Below the pieces are notes generated by a model. That model ran no database searches, was not told where the DNA came from, and worked only from the letters and a program-made list of their open reading frames with translations. From Ornithinimicrobium sediminis (GTDB lineage Bacteria; Actinomycetota; Actinomycetes; Actinomycetales; Dermatophilaceae), in the NCBI RefSeq assembly GCF_021272345.1, contig NZ_JAJSDQ010000003.1, positions 434,001 to 498,000 on the forward strand: a stretch of 64,000 nucleotides of DNA. Reading direction: 5' to 3'. This document shows positions 44,075 to 53,187 of the stretch, piece by piece (the first letter of the stretch is position 1; every line of letters begins with the position of its first letter). The position numbers and the translations under genes were made by a program.

Positions 44075-45514
44075 TCACGCCTCGACCTCGCTGCGGTCGC
44101 CCGACCAGAGGGTGTGGAAGGCGCCGGGGCGGTCGGTGCGGCCGTAGGTGTGCGCACCGAAGAAGTCACGCAGCCCCTGCACCAGGGCAGCCGGCAGGCG
44201 CGGCGCGCGCACCGTGTCGTAGTAGGCCAGCGCTGCGCTGAACCCGGGCACCGGCACCCCGGCCGTCGTCGCCAGCGCGACCACGCGGCGCCACGCGTCC
44301 TGCGCCTGGCCCAGCTCGGCGGCGATGCTCTCCGCCTCGAGCAGGGTGGTCAGGTCGCCGGCGGCGTACTCGCCGCGGATCCGCTCCAGCAACCGGGCGC
44401 GGATGATGCAGCCCGCACGCCAGATCCTGGCCACCTCGGCGATGTCCACACCCCAGTCGTAGGTCTCGCTGGCGGTGCGGATCTGGTCCAGACCCTGCGC
44501 GTAGGCGACGACCTTGGCCGACCACAGGGCGGCGCGCACGTCGTCGACCAGGCTCTGGCGGTCCGTCACCTCCAGCGCCCGGTCCGGGCCGCTGAGGGCC
44601 GCCTGCCCCGCGGAGCGCAGCGCCGGATGGCCGGAGGTGGACCGGGCGAAGACCGACTCGGCGATCGTGTTGACCGGCACGCCCAGCTCCAGCGCGGACT
44701 GCACCGTCCACCGCCCCGTGCCCTTCTGCTCGGCCGCGTCGGTGATGACCTCGACGAGCGGCCGGCCGGTGGCGGCGTCGACCTGGTCGAGCACCTCGGA
44801 GGTGATCTCGATGAGGTACGAGTCCAGGTCGCCGGTGTTCCACTCGCGGAAGACGTCGGAGACCTCCGCGGCGGAGAGTCCGGCCGCGCTGAGCACGTCG
44901 TAGGCCTCGGCGATGAACTGCATGTCGGCGTACTCGATGCCGTTGTGCACCATCTTGACGAAGTGCCCGGCGCCGTCGGGACCCATGTAGGCGCAGCACG
45001 GCTCGCCGTCGACCTTGGCGGAGATGTCCTCCAGCAGCGGGCCGAGCGCCTCGTAGGACTCACGGCTGCCGCCGGGCATGATCGAGGGGCCCTTGAGCGC
45101 TCCCTCCTCGCCGCCGGAGATGCCGGTGCCGACGAAGTGCAGCCCCTCGGCGCGCAGCGCCTTCTCCCGGCGGCGGGTGTCCTCGAAGTGCGCGTTGCCC
45201 CCGTCGACGATGATGTCGCCCGGCTCCAGGTGCTCCTTGACCTGCTCGATCACCGCATCGGTGCCCATCCCGGCCTTCACCATGATGATGACGCGGCGGG
45301 GCCGCTCGAGGCTGTCCACGAACTCCTCGAGCGTGGGCGCCGCGAGGAAGGCCCCCTCGGCCCCGTAGGCGACCATCATCTCGTCGGTGCGCGCGGTCGT
45401 GCGGTTGTAGAGCGCGACCGTGTGCCCGTGCGAGGCGAAGTTGCGGGCCAGGTTGCTGCCCATCACGGCCAGGCCGATGACGCCGACCTGGGCCTTGGCG
45501 GTGCTGCTGGTCAT
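44075..45514 (-). CDS. gnd: 6-phosphogluconate dehydrogenase, NADP-dependent, decarboxylating
   Basis: A 479-residue enzyme oxidising 6-phosphogluconate to ribulose-5-phosphate and CO2. The N-terminal nucleotide site GVIGLAVMGSNLARNFASHG and LYNRTTART (NRT indicates NADP) precede VDGGNAHFEDT, GISGGEEGALKGPSIMPGG and the catalytic HFVKMVHNGIEYADMQ. The length is that of the long dimeric form. ATG 45514 follows GAGGGAG. A 6-phosphogluconolactonase-like gene and a glucose-6-phosphate-dehydrogenase-like gene lie 6.6 and 12.6 kb downstream on the map, not in one operon. Confidence 0.95.
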   Translation of the reverse strand: MTSSTAKAQVGVIGLAVMGSNLARNFASHGHTVALYNRTTARTDEMMVAYGAEGAFLAAPTLEEFVDSLERPRRVIIMVKAGMGTDAVIEQVKEHLEPGDIIVDGGNAHFEDTRRREKALRAEGLHFVGTGISGGEEGALKGPSIMPGGSRESYEALGPLLEDISAKVDGEPCCAYMGPDGAGHFVKMVHNGIEYADMQFIAEAYDVLSAAGLSAAEVSDVFREWNTGDLDSYLIEITSEVLDQVDAATGRPLVEVITDAAEQKGTGRWTVQSALELGVPVNTIAESVFARSTSGHPALRSAGQAALSGPDRALEVTDRQSLVDDVRAALWSAKVVAYAQGLDQIRTASETYDWGVDIAEVARIWRAGCIIRARLLERIRGEYAAGDLTTLLEAESIAAELGQAQDAWRRVVALATTAGVPVPGFSAALAYYDTVRAPRLPAALVQGLRDFFGAHTYGRTDRPGAFHTLWSGDRSEVEA

Positions 45515-45606
45515 GGGGACTCCCTCGTCTGGGTGCAGGCGTGTCCCCACGCATCCTGCCGCCTACTCCCCGGTCGGCCAAAGACGCGGGTCCGGGCCAC
45601 CGCGTC

Positions 45607-45612
45607 TAGCCT
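45607..45612 (+). promoter_or_regulatory. -10 box of the leaderless photolyase gene
   Basis: TAGCCT ends six bases before ATG 45619, with no Shine-Dalgarno, the leaderless geometry seen for several genes here. Confidence 0.55.
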
Positions 45613-45618
45613 GGGACG

Positions 45619-46989
45619 ATGCCGACCACCGTGCTGTGGCTTCGCCGTGACCTGCGGCTCCACGACCTGCCTGCCCTCGGCGCCGCCCACGAGGCCGCGG
45701 ACGGCGGGAGGGTGCTGCCGCTCTTCGTGCTCGACCCGGCGCTGCTGGACGCCTCGCCGGTGCGCACGCACTGCCTGCTGTCCGCGCTGGAGGCGCTGCA
45801 GGAGGCCTACGACGGGGCCCTGGTGCTGCGCACCGGCCGCCCCGAGGAGGTCGTGCCGGCGGTGGCCCGCGAGGTCGGCGCCACGAGCGTGCACGTCTCC
45901 GCCGAGTCCACCCCGTACGGCCGGCGCCGGGACGCACGGGTGCTCGAGGCGCTGCCCGAGGGGGTCCCGCTGGTCGCGACCGGGTGTGCGTATGCCGTGG
46001 GCCCGGGGACGGTCCGCAACGGCAGCGGGGACCCCTACAAGGTGTTCACCCCGTTCTCGAAGGCCTGGCGGGCCCATGGGTGGCCCGACCCGGCGCCGGT
46101 GCCGGACGGCCTGCGCTGGCACCGGCAGACCGAGTCCGAGGACCTGCCGGGGCGTCCCGAGGTCGACCCCGGCGTGCACCTGCCCCAGGTCGGCGAGGAG
46201 GCCGCGCTGCACCGGTGGGAGGAGTTCCTCGACGCCGGCGTCACGGCATACGGCGAGGAGCGTGACCGACCCGACCACGACGGCACCAGCCGGCTGTCGG
46301 TCCAGCTGAAGTACGGCACCGTCCACCCCCGCACCCTGCTGGCCGACCTGGCCGGCCGGCGGGAGCAGGGCGTGCACACCTTCGTCACCGAGCTGGCCTG
46401 GCGCGAGTTCTACGCCGACGTGCTGTGGCACCACCCCCGCTCGGCGTGGGCGGACCTGCGCCCGGCGCTCGCGGGGCTGGCCTACGACGACCCGGAGGAT
46501 GACGAGACGGTGGCCGCGGCCGTGCAGGCCTGGCGCGAGGGACGCACCGGCTACCCCTTCGTCGACGCCGGCATGCGCCAGCTGCTGTCCGAGGGGTGGA
46601 TGCACAACCGGGTGCGCATGGTCACGGCGAGCTTCCTCGTCAAGCACCTGCACGTGTGGTGGCCGGTCGGCGCCCGGCACTTCCTGCAGCACCTGGCCGA
46701 CGGCGACGTGGCCTCCAACAACCACGGCTGGCAGTGGGTGGCCGGCACCGGCACCGACGCGGCACCCTACTTCCGGGTGTTCAACCCGGTCACCCAGGGG
46801 CAGCGCTTCGACCCCGACGGCGACTACGTCCGGCGCTACGTCCCCGAGCTGCGCCACCTGGCCGGCAAGACAGTGCACGAGCCCTGGGCCGCGCTCGACG
46901 GCTACACCGAGGGCTACCCTGAGCCGGTGGTGGAGCACAAGGAGGCCCGGGAGGAGGCGCTGCGGCGCTACGAGCAGGCCCGCGCGTAG
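45619..46989 (+). CDS. phrB: Deoxyribodipyrimidine photolyase, class I
   Basis: A 456-residue CPD photolyase that uses blue light and FADH- to split UV dimers. The N-terminal antenna domain starts TTVLWLRRDLRLHDLPAL. The FAD domain has SRLSVQLKYGTVHPRTL, ELAWREFYADVLWH, YPFVDAGMRQLLSEGWMHNRVRM and NNHGWQWVAGTGTDAAPYFR, with the lesion-binding Asn and Trp. ATG 45619 is marked by a TAGCCT box six bases upstream. A second photolyase-family gene ends 3.1 kb upstream. Confidence 0.94.
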   Translation: MPTTVLWLRRDLRLHDLPALGAAHEAADGGRVLPLFVLDPALLDASPVRTHCLLSALEALQEAYDGALVLRTGRPEEVVPAVAREVGATSVHVSAESTPYGRRRDARVLEALPEGVPLVATGCAYAVGPGTVRNGSGDPYKVFTPFSKAWRAHGWPDPAPVPDGLRWHRQTESEDLPGRPEVDPGVHLPQVGEEAALHRWEEFLDAGVTAYGEERDRPDHDGTSRLSVQLKYGTVHPRTLLADLAGRREQGVHTFVTELAWREFYADVLWHHPRSAWADLRPALAGLAYDDPEDDETVAAAVQAWREGRTGYPFVDAGMRQLLSEGWMHNRVRMVTASFLVKHLHVWWPVGARHFLQHLADGDVASNNHGWQWVAGTGTDAAPYFRVFNPVTQGQRFDPDGDYVRRYVPELRHLAGKTVHEPWAALDGYTEGYPEPVVEHKEAREEALRRYEQARA

Positions 46990-47055
46990 CCCGCTCGCCG
47001 GACGACCGGGACAGCCACCCCTTCGGTGCTGCCGTGTCCGGCAGGTGTCGTCCTG

Positions 47056-47112
47056 CAGCGCAGCACCTGTCAGACAGCGCAGCACCCGTCGGGCAGCGCA
47101 GCACACCGCGGT
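47056..47112. repeat. Three 19-bp imperfect tandem repeats
   Basis: CAGCGCAGCACCTGTCAGA, CAGCGCAGCACCCGTCGGG and CAGCGCAGCACACCGCGGT run head to tail in the gap between the photolyase and amidohydrolase genes. The last copy touches the amidohydrolase stop. GGTGCTGC at 47024-47031 is the reverse complement of GCAGCACC at 47060-47067, so RNA from here can also fold. Confidence 0.75.
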
Positions 47113-48320
47113 CAGAGCGAACGGCACCGCTGCAGCGCGACCTCCGCCAGCCAGGCGGCGCCGTCCGGCACGACGGCGTCGTCGAAGGCCGCCCGGGGGG
47201 AGTGGTTGTCGGGGGCGTCCTGGGGGTCGACGCCCTCGGGGCAGGCACCGAGGAAGAGGTAGGCACCGGGCACCTCGGCCATCACGAAGGACATGTCCTC
47301 CGAGCCCATCTCCGGCCGCTCGCGCTCGCGGTAGCTCTCCGGCCCGAAGAGGTCCAGGACCACCTGCCGGCCGTGCTCCAGCTCGGCGACGTCGTTGACC
47401 GTGGCCGGGTAGCCCTCGCTGAAGCCCACGGTGCAGGTCATGCCGTGCGCGGCGCTCACCCCGGCCGCGACGCGCTCGATGCTGCGGTGGGCCAGCTCGC
47501 GGTGGGCGGTGGAGAAGGTGCGCAGGGTCGCGGACAGCTCGGCGGTGTCGCCGATGATGTTGTCCTTCGTGCCGGCGCTGACCCTGCCGACGGTGAGCAC
47601 GACGGGGTCGAAGACGTCGAACGTGCGCGTCACCATCGTCTGCAGCGCGAGCACGACCTCGCACAGCACTGGCACGGGGTCCAGGGCCCGGTGCGGCGCC
47701 GACCCGTGGCCTCCCGCGCCGGTGACGGTGATGTCGACCGTGTCCGCTCCGGCCATGAGCTCCCGGGGCCGCGACTCCCAGCGTCCGCGCGGAATCTCTG
47801 AGGAGAAGACGTGCAGCGCGTATGCCGCGTCGACGCGCCGCCCGGCCACGTCCAGCAGGCCCTCGGCCAGCATCGGCTCCGCCCCTCCGGGCCCCTCCTC
47901 GGCGGGCTGGAACATGAGCACGACGTCGCCGGCCAGCTGCTCGCGCTGGGCGTGCAGGATGCGCGCCGCCCCCACCAGGGCCGCCACGTGGAGGTCGTGA
48001 CCGCAGGCGTGCATGGCCCCGACGTGCTCGGAGGCGTAGTCGACGTCGACCTCCTCGGTCACCGGGAGGCCGTCCATGTCTCCGCGCAGCAGCACCACGG
48101 GCCGTTCGCCCGGCGTGCCGGCCCCGCCGCGCAGCACCGCCACCACCGAGGACAGGCCCCGGCCGGTCGTGACCTCCAGGTCCAGGCCCTCGAGCTCGGC
48201 CAGGACGCGCTGCTGGGTCAGCGGCAGGTGCAGGCCGATCTCGGGGATGCGGTGGAGGTCGCGGCGCAGGGCGACGAGGTCTCCGGCCAGCTGCCGGGCA
48301 AGGTCGAGGCTCGTGGTCAT
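47112..48320 (-). CDS. M20-family amidohydrolase/peptidase
   Basis: A 402-residue metallohydrolase of the hippurate hydrolase / N-acyl-amino-acid amidohydrolase group. It has LRRDLHRIPEIGLHLPLTQ, LRGDMDGLPVTEEV, the metal ligands MHACGHDLHVA and FQPAEEGPGGA, then ALHVFSSEIPRG and the dimerisation-domain VTGAGGHGSAPHRALDP. It cleaves acyl groups from amino acids or related conjugates in the cytoplasm. ATG 48320 is used. Substrate unknown. Confidence 0.88.
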   Translation of the reverse strand: MTTSLDLARQLAGDLVALRRDLHRIPEIGLHLPLTQQRVLAELEGLDLEVTTGRGLSSVVAVLRGGAGTPGERPVVLLRGDMDGLPVTEEVDVDYASEHVGAMHACGHDLHVAALVGAARILHAQREQLAGDVVLMFQPAEEGPGGAEPMLAEGLLDVAGRRVDAAYALHVFSSEIPRGRWESRPRELMAGADTVDITVTGAGGHGSAPHRALDPVPVLCEVVLALQTMVTRTFDVFDPVVLTVGRVSAGTKDNIIGDTAELSATLRTFSTAHRELAHRSIERVAAGVSAAHGMTCTVGFSEGYPATVNDVAELEHGRQVVLDLFGPESYRERERPEMGSEDMSFVMAEVPGAYLFLGACPEGVDPQDAPDNHSPRAAFDDAVVPDGAAWLAEVALQRCRSL

Positions 48321-48341
48321 GGGCCCATCCTTCCCTGTCGC

Positions 48342-49625
48342 TCAGCGACGCAGGTGGATGCGGCGCATCGCGGAGGTCTTGTGCGCATGCTCCCGGGTCT
48401 CGTAGCCCACGATCATCACGACCGGAGCCAGGCACATGACGCCCAGCGCCCAGGTGGGAGGTGCCCCCGCGGCGGCGAGCAGCACCCCGGCGACCAGCAC
48501 GGCCGCGGTGCCGAGCACCAGCTGCACGTAGAGGGGGCCCACCGACCTGACGAGGTAGGCGTACAGCCCGAACAGCCCGACGTTGTAGACCGCCAGGGGG
48601 AGCGCGACGCTCAGCGCCGCACCCAGGCCGCTGATCTCCACCGTGAACTCGGCGTCCTCGGCGTCCAGGTAGTAGGCGAAGACGTGCAGGCCCGCCCCCA
48701 CCGCGGCGATCGCGGTGAACAGGACGATGTGGCTGTAGGCCCAGACCTTCACGCGGCCCCGGTGCACCCGCAGCACCTCGCCCGAGGGCAGCACGAAGTA
48801 GATCCACCACATGCCGAAGGTCACGCCGACGCCGCAGACCAGCAGGAGGGTGGCGTCGGGGCTCCAGCCGGCCGAGTCGATGAGCACGCTGATGGCGCCG
48901 ATCGTGCCGACGATGCTCTCACCCAGGGCGATGATCGCCAGGAGACCGTAGCGCTCCGCCAGGTGGTGCGCGTGCCACGGCACCCCGCCGCGGCGCGAGA
49001 CCGCCACCGGGCCCACCAGCTCGACGGTGAAGAGCGCGGCCGCCAGCGCCAGGGCGACCGGGAGCGGCGGGGCGATCAGGATGGCGGCGACCCATCCGAC
49101 CTGCGCCAGGAGCAGGACGGTGATGTTGGTGCGGATGCCCGTGCGGTGGTCGGCCGTCGCTCGGTAGGCGCGCACCCACTGCGCGATGAGGCCCGAGCGC
49201 ATCACGACATAGCCGATGACCAGGATGTCGCTGTCCAGGCGGTCGCCCTCCTCGATCGAGGCGAAGACGTCGGAGATGCCCAGCGCCAGCAGGGCCACCC
49301 CGAGCATCTGCACCATCGACACCACGCGGTAGAGCCAGTCGTTGGTGTCGAACGCCGAGGCGAACCAGGTGAAGTTCACCCAGGCCCAGATCACCGCGAA
49401 CATGCACAGCACGAACGCCGTGAGACCGGCAGCAGGGTGCCCGGCGGCCAGGGAGTGAGCAAGCTCGCCCGCCGCCACACCGAAGGCGACGACGAACACC
49501 AGGTCGTAGAGCAGCTCGAGGGGGGTGGCGCTGCGGCCCTGCTCGTCGGGGTCACGGCCGGACATGACCCGGCGCCGGTGCGCGTAGGGGGTCGGGTCGT
49601 CCAGGGCGCCGGTCGGCTCGCTCAT
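48342..49625 (-). CDS. Low-temperature-requirement A (LtrA) family membrane protein
   Basis: A 427-residue protein with ten to twelve spans. The LtrA signature occurs near the N-terminus as ATPLELLYDLVFVVAFG, with AVIWAWVNFTWFASAFDTNDWLYR next and ERYGLLAIIALGESIVGTIGAI in the middle. The family is named from a Listeria cold-growth mutant and has no proven activity. ATG 49625 is chosen. The frame open upstream only shadows the MFS gene. It lies 21 bases before the amidohydrolase gene on the same strand. Confidence 0.87.
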   Translation of the reverse strand: MSEPTGALDDPTPYAHRRRVMSGRDPDEQGRSATPLELLYDLVFVVAFGVAAGELAHSLAAGHPAAGLTAFVLCMFAVIWAWVNFTWFASAFDTNDWLYRVVSMVQMLGVALLALGISDVFASIEEGDRLDSDILVIGYVVMRSGLIAQWVRAYRATADHRTGIRTNITVLLLAQVGWVAAILIAPPLPVALALAAALFTVELVGPVAVSRRGGVPWHAHHLAERYGLLAIIALGESIVGTIGAISVLIDSAGWSPDATLLLVCGVGVTFGMWWIYFVLPSGEVLRVHRGRVKVWAYSHIVLFTAIAAVGAGLHVFAYYLDAEDAEFTVEISGLGAALSVALPLAVYNVGLFGLYAYLVRSVGPLYVQLVLGTAAVLVAGVLLAAAGAPPTWALGVMCLAPVVMIVGYETREHAHKTSAMRRIHLRR

Positions 49626-49686
49626 GGCGACGCATCGTCCCACGCGGACACCGGAGGCAACAGGGGCGTGGGACGATGGAGCCGTC

Positions 49687-50919
49687 ATGACGACTCCCAC
49701 ACACCTTTCCCCGGGCACCCCTGTGCCCGCCGGTGCCGACCCGCGGGTCGCGATGTTCGCCGGCTTCGCCCTCATCCTGGGCGGCTTCGGCATCGGCGTC
49801 GCCGAGTTCGTGACCATGGGACTGCTGCCGCAGATCGCCGAGGGCACCGGTGTCGACATCCCCACCGCCGGTCACACGATCTCCGCGTATGCCGTGGGCG
49901 TGGTGGTCGGCGCTCCGGTGATCGCCGCCTGGGGCGCGCGCTTCCCGCGGCGCACGGTGCTGGTCGGGCTGATGGCGGTCTTCGCCCTCGGCAACCTGCT
50001 GGCTGCTCTTGCGCCGGGCTACACCACCCTGCTGGCGGCCCGGTTCCTCTCCGGCCTGCCGCACGGGGCGTTCCTCGGGCTGGCGGCCCTGGTCGCCATC
50101 AGCCTCGCCCCTCCCGGGCGCTCCGGCCGGGCCGTGGGCACCGTGATGCTGGGCATCCCGATCGCCACCGTCGTCGGGGTGCCCACGGCGACCTGGGTCG
50201 GCCAGGCGCTCGGCTGGCGCACGGCCTACGTCGGGGTGGCTGTGGTCGGCGTGCTGACGGCCGTGCTGGTCCGGCTGTGGGTGCCCGAGACCCCCGGTGA
50301 CCGCGAGCAGTCGTGGCGGCGTGAGCTGAAGGCCTTCGCGAGCCTGCAGGTGTGGCTGACCATGGCGGTCGGCGCGATCGGCTTCGGCGGCATGTTCGCG
50401 ATGTACTCCTACATCGCCCCCACCGTCACCGAGGTGACCGGCCTGTCCCAGGGCTGGGTGCCGGTCTTCCTCTTCGCCTTCGGGGTGGGGTCCATCGCCG
50501 GCACCGTCATCGGCGGGCGGATGGCCGACTGGTCGGTGCTGCGCTCGCTGGTGCTGAGCGGGTCGGTGATGGCCCTGCTGCTGCTCACCTTCAGCGTCAC
50601 CTCTCAGTGGACGGTCCCGGCGCTGCTCACCCTCTTCGCGGTGTCCGCGGTGACCGGCACCTTCGTCATCGGGCTGCAGCTGCGGCTCATGTCGGTGGCC
50701 GGTCCGGCCAGGACCCTCGGCGCCGCGATGAACCACTCCTCGCTCAACGCCGCCAACGCGCTCGGCGCCTGGCTCGGCGGGCTGGTCATCGCGGCGGGCT
50801 ACGGCTACACCGCTCCCAGCATCGTCGGGGCGGCGCTCGCCGCCGGTGGGGTGCTGGTGCTCGGCGTCTCGCTGCTGGTGCACGTCCGGCAGACCCGGCC
50901 CCGCACCGTCGCCGCCTGA
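49687..50919 (+). CDS. MFS transporter, DHA1 (AraJ-like) type
   Basis: A 410-residue, 12-span major facilitator. ILGGFGIGVAEFVTMGLLPQIAEGTGVDIPTAGHTISAYAVGVVVGAP is cut here only for description: the FxxGxxEFVxMGLLP pattern and following loop are those of the AraJ/YdhP efflux branch. RFLSGLPHGAFLG and GRMADWSVLR are further family marks. It probably exports sugars or drugs by proton antiport. ATG 49687 is used. It is divergent from LtrA. Confidence 0.86.
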   Translation: MTTPTHLSPGTPVPAGADPRVAMFAGFALILGGFGIGVAEFVTMGLLPQIAEGTGVDIPTAGHTISAYAVGVVVGAPVIAAWGARFPRRTVLVGLMAVFALGNLLAALAPGYTTLLAARFLSGLPHGAFLGLAALVAISLAPPGRSGRAVGTVMLGIPIATVVGVPTATWVGQALGWRTAYVGVAVVGVLTAVLVRLWVPETPGDREQSWRRELKAFASLQVWLTMAVGAIGFGGMFAMYSYIAPTVTEVTGLSQGWVPVFLFAFGVGSIAGTVIGGRMADWSVLRSLVLSGSVMALLLLTFSVTSQWTVPALLTLFAVSAVTGTFVIGLQLRLMSVAGPARTLGAAMNHSSLNAANALGAWLGGLVIAAGYGYTAPSIVGAALAAGGVLVLGVSLLVHVRQTRPRTVAA

Positions 50920-50953
50920 GCGTCCGCGCCGCCCGTCTGTCGGCGGTGGGTGC

Positions 50954-50959
50954 CAGGCT
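50954..50959 (+). promoter_or_regulatory. -10-like box before the winged-helix gene
   Basis: CAGGCT ends six bases before GTG 50966, with no Shine-Dalgarno. It is identical in form and spacing to the box before GTG 35568. Confidence 0.4.
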
Positions 50960-50965
50960 GGCCCC

Positions 50966-52135
50966 GTGACCGTCTGGACCGAGGAGGACCGCCGCGCCCG
51001 GCTGGCCCGGCGCCACCTGCTCACGTCCGAGGAGCGCACCGACGACGTCGTGGCGGTCGCCGACGCGCTGGTCGCCCTGCACTCCAGCGACCCGGTGACC
51101 GTCTACCTGAGCGTGCTCGCCCGGATGCGCACGCCCAGCCTCACCCGGGTGGAGGAGGCGCTCTACGCGCAGCGCTCCCTGGTCCGCCACCACGCGATGC
51201 GCCGCACGCTGTGGGTGGCCACCCCCGCGACCGTGCGCCGGATGCACGCCGCCGCGACCCGCAAGGTCGCCGCTGCCGAGCGGCGCAGGACGGAGGGCTA
51301 CCTGCGCGCCGCGGGCATCGACGACCCCGGCGGCTGGCTCGACCGTGCGCGCGACCACGTCGTCGGGGCCCTGCGGGAGCACGGGCCGCTCACCGCTCGG
51401 CAGCTGGGCCTGCTGGTGCCCGAGCTCGCGCACCCGTTGGTCGTCGGCAGCGGCAACTGGACCGCGACCCAGGCGGCGCACACCCGGGTGGTCACCCTGC
51501 TCGGCTTCGAGGGCGTGCTGGTGCGCACCCGACCCGCCGGCACCTGGGTCAACGGGCAGTACACGTGGGCGCTCATGGAGGAGTGGGTGCCCGGAGGGGT
51601 CGACGTGCTCGGGGAGGGGGAGGCGGCGGCGGCGCTGGCGGACCACTGGCTGCGACGGTTCGGGCCGGCCACGAGCACCGACCTGCAGTGGTGGGCCGGC
51701 TGGACCAAGAGCCTGACCTCGCGCGCGCTGGCCGACAGCGGGGCCGAACCGGTGGAGCTGGACGGTCGCGCGGCATGGGTCGCGGCGGGGGACACCGCAC
51801 GCCAGCCCGCTCCGGCGCCGTGGGTCGCGCTGCTGCCGAGCCTGGACCCCACGGTCATGGGGTGGAAGGAGCGCGGGCACTACCTGCCGGCCGAGGCGGC
51901 CCCGGCCTGGGACCGGAACGGCAACGCCGGCAACACGGTGTGGGTGGACGGCCGGGTCGTGGGGGCCTGGGCCCAGGCCCCCGACGGGCGGGTGCGGCTG
52001 CACTGGTTCAGCGACGTCCCGACGTCCCGGCGCACGGAGGTCGAGCGCCGTGCGGCCGAGGTGGAGCAGTGGTTGGGTGAGGTGAGGTACACCGTGCGTT
52101 TCCCCGGCGAGATCTCCAAGGAGCTGCTCTCATGA
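50966..52135 (+). CDS. Winged-helix DNA-binding-domain (HTH_42/AlkX-like) protein
   Basis: 389 residues of the HTH_42 (formerly DUF1006) family: LLTSEERTDDVVAVADALVALHSSDPVTVYLSVLAR at the start is the typical opening, followed by RRTLWVATPATVRRMHAA, DLQWWAGW and a closing LPSLDPTVMGWKERGHYL. Related proteins include DNA-glycosylase-like YcaQ/AlkZ enzymes, so a DNA-repair role is possible but unproven. GTG 50966 has a CAGGCT box six bases upstream. Its stop overlaps the lactonase start. Confidence 0.83.
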   Translation: MTVWTEEDRRARLARRHLLTSEERTDDVVAVADALVALHSSDPVTVYLSVLARMRTPSLTRVEEALYAQRSLVRHHAMRRTLWVATPATVRRMHAAATRKVAAAERRRTEGYLRAAGIDDPGGWLDRARDHVVGALREHGPLTARQLGLLVPELAHPLVVGSGNWTATQAAHTRVVTLLGFEGVLVRTRPAGTWVNGQYTWALMEEWVPGGVDVLGEGEAAAALADHWLRRFGPATSTDLQWWAGWTKSLTSRALADSGAEPVELDGRAAWVAAGDTARQPAPAPWVALLPSLDPTVMGWKERGHYLPAEAAPAWDRNGNAGNTVWVDGRVVGAWAQAPDGRVRLHWFSDVPTSRRTEVERRAAEVEQWLGEVRYTVRFPGEISKELLS

Positions 52136-53124
52136 CCACCCTGCACCTCGGTGGCTACACCACCGACCAGACCCCGCCGTGCGGCCTGGGGGTCACGACG
52201 CTCGACGACTCGGGCTTCGGGCCGGTGCGCACGCTGGGTGAGCTCGCCGAGCCGTCCTTCGCGGTGGTCTCCGGTGAGGGCCGCTGGCTGTATGCGGTGA
52301 GCGAAGGGCCGCAGGGGCGGGTCGCTGCGGTCGACGCGGCCGACGGGGACGTGGCCGGGTTCGTCGAGGGGGTCGGCGCCGACCCGTGCCACGTCGCGCT
52401 CTCGGAGGACGGCAGCCGGCTCGTCGTCAGCGCCTACTCCGGCGGTGGCGTCGCCCTGGTCGGGGTCGACGGCCCGCGGCTGGAGCTGCTCGACACCCTG
52501 CAGCTGGTGGGTGACGGCCCGCACGAGCGCCAGGACGCCGCGCACGCGCACCAGGCGACGTTCGTCTCCCTGCACCAGGTGCTCGTCTGCGACCTCGGCA
52601 GTGACCGGGTGGTCCTGGTCGACCACGGCCAGGACGTGCTCCGCGAGGTCGGCGAGGTCCGGCTGCCGCCGGCGACCGGCCCCCGGCACCTGGTCATGGC
52701 CCCGGACCGCACCCGCTTCTGGGTCGTCGGTGAGCTCGACTGCACGGTGCACCCCGTCCTGCGCACCGACGACGGCTGGCGGCCGGGCACGCCGGCCTCG
52801 CTGCTGCCGACCGACGAGGAGCGGGAGGGCAGCCTGGGAGCCGGCATCGTGCTCGACCCCTCGGGCCGGCACCTCTACGTGACCACCCGGGGTGCCGACA
52901 CCCTGCACCACTTCCTGGTGGGGCCCGGCGACGACCTGGAGCTCCTCGAGGTGCACCAGGTCGGTCACTGGCCGCGCTTCCTGGGGCTGCTCTCGACCGG
53001 TGACCTGGTGGTGGCCGCGGAGCGCGCAGACCATGTCGCGCGCTGGCGGCCGGACGCCGACGGGCGCCTGCGGCACGTGGGCACCGACCTGTCCTGGCCT
53101 GCGCCGACCTGGGTCAGCGGCTGA
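52132..53124 (+). CDS. Lactonase-family beta-propeller protein (6-phosphogluconolactonase-like)
   Basis: 330 residues with repeated propeller blades: LHLGGYTTDQ at the start, PSFAVVSGEGRWLYAVSE, PCHVALSEDGSRLVVSAYSGGGV, the conserved AHAHQATF, GPRHLVMAPDRTRFWVVGEL and HWPRFLGL near the end. This is the Pgl (YbhE-like) lactonase family that hydrolyses 6-phosphogluconolactone. ATG 52132 overlaps the preceding stop (ATGA). Together with the dehydrogenase genes in the window it may serve the oxidative pentose phosphate pathway. Confidence 0.85.
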   Translation: MTTLHLGGYTTDQTPPCGLGVTTLDDSGFGPVRTLGELAEPSFAVVSGEGRWLYAVSEGPQGRVAAVDAADGDVAGFVEGVGADPCHVALSEDGSRLVVSAYSGGGVALVGVDGPRLELLDTLQLVGDGPHERQDAAHAHQATFVSLHQVLVCDLGSDRVVLVDHGQDVLREVGEVRLPPATGPRHLVMAPDRTRFWVVGELDCTVHPVLRTDDGWRPGTPASLLPTDEEREGSLGAGIVLDPSGRHLYVTTRGADTLHHFLVGPGDDLELLEVHQVGHWPRFLGLLSTGDLVVAAERADHVARWRPDADGRLRHVGTDLSWPAPTWVSG

Positions 53125-53187
53125 CGCCGGGGTGAGCCCAGCCACACCTGTCTGGACGAGGCTCCCGGGGCGCGGGACAGTGAGCAC

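Noticed and set aside
47056-47112. Possible CRISPR array
   Set aside because: Only three short direct repeats with no spacers and no cas genes.
45511-48810. A 1099-codon open frame on the minus strand
   Set aside because: It spans opposite the photolyase and out of frame with the amidohydrolase and LtrA genes. It is a byproduct of high GC.
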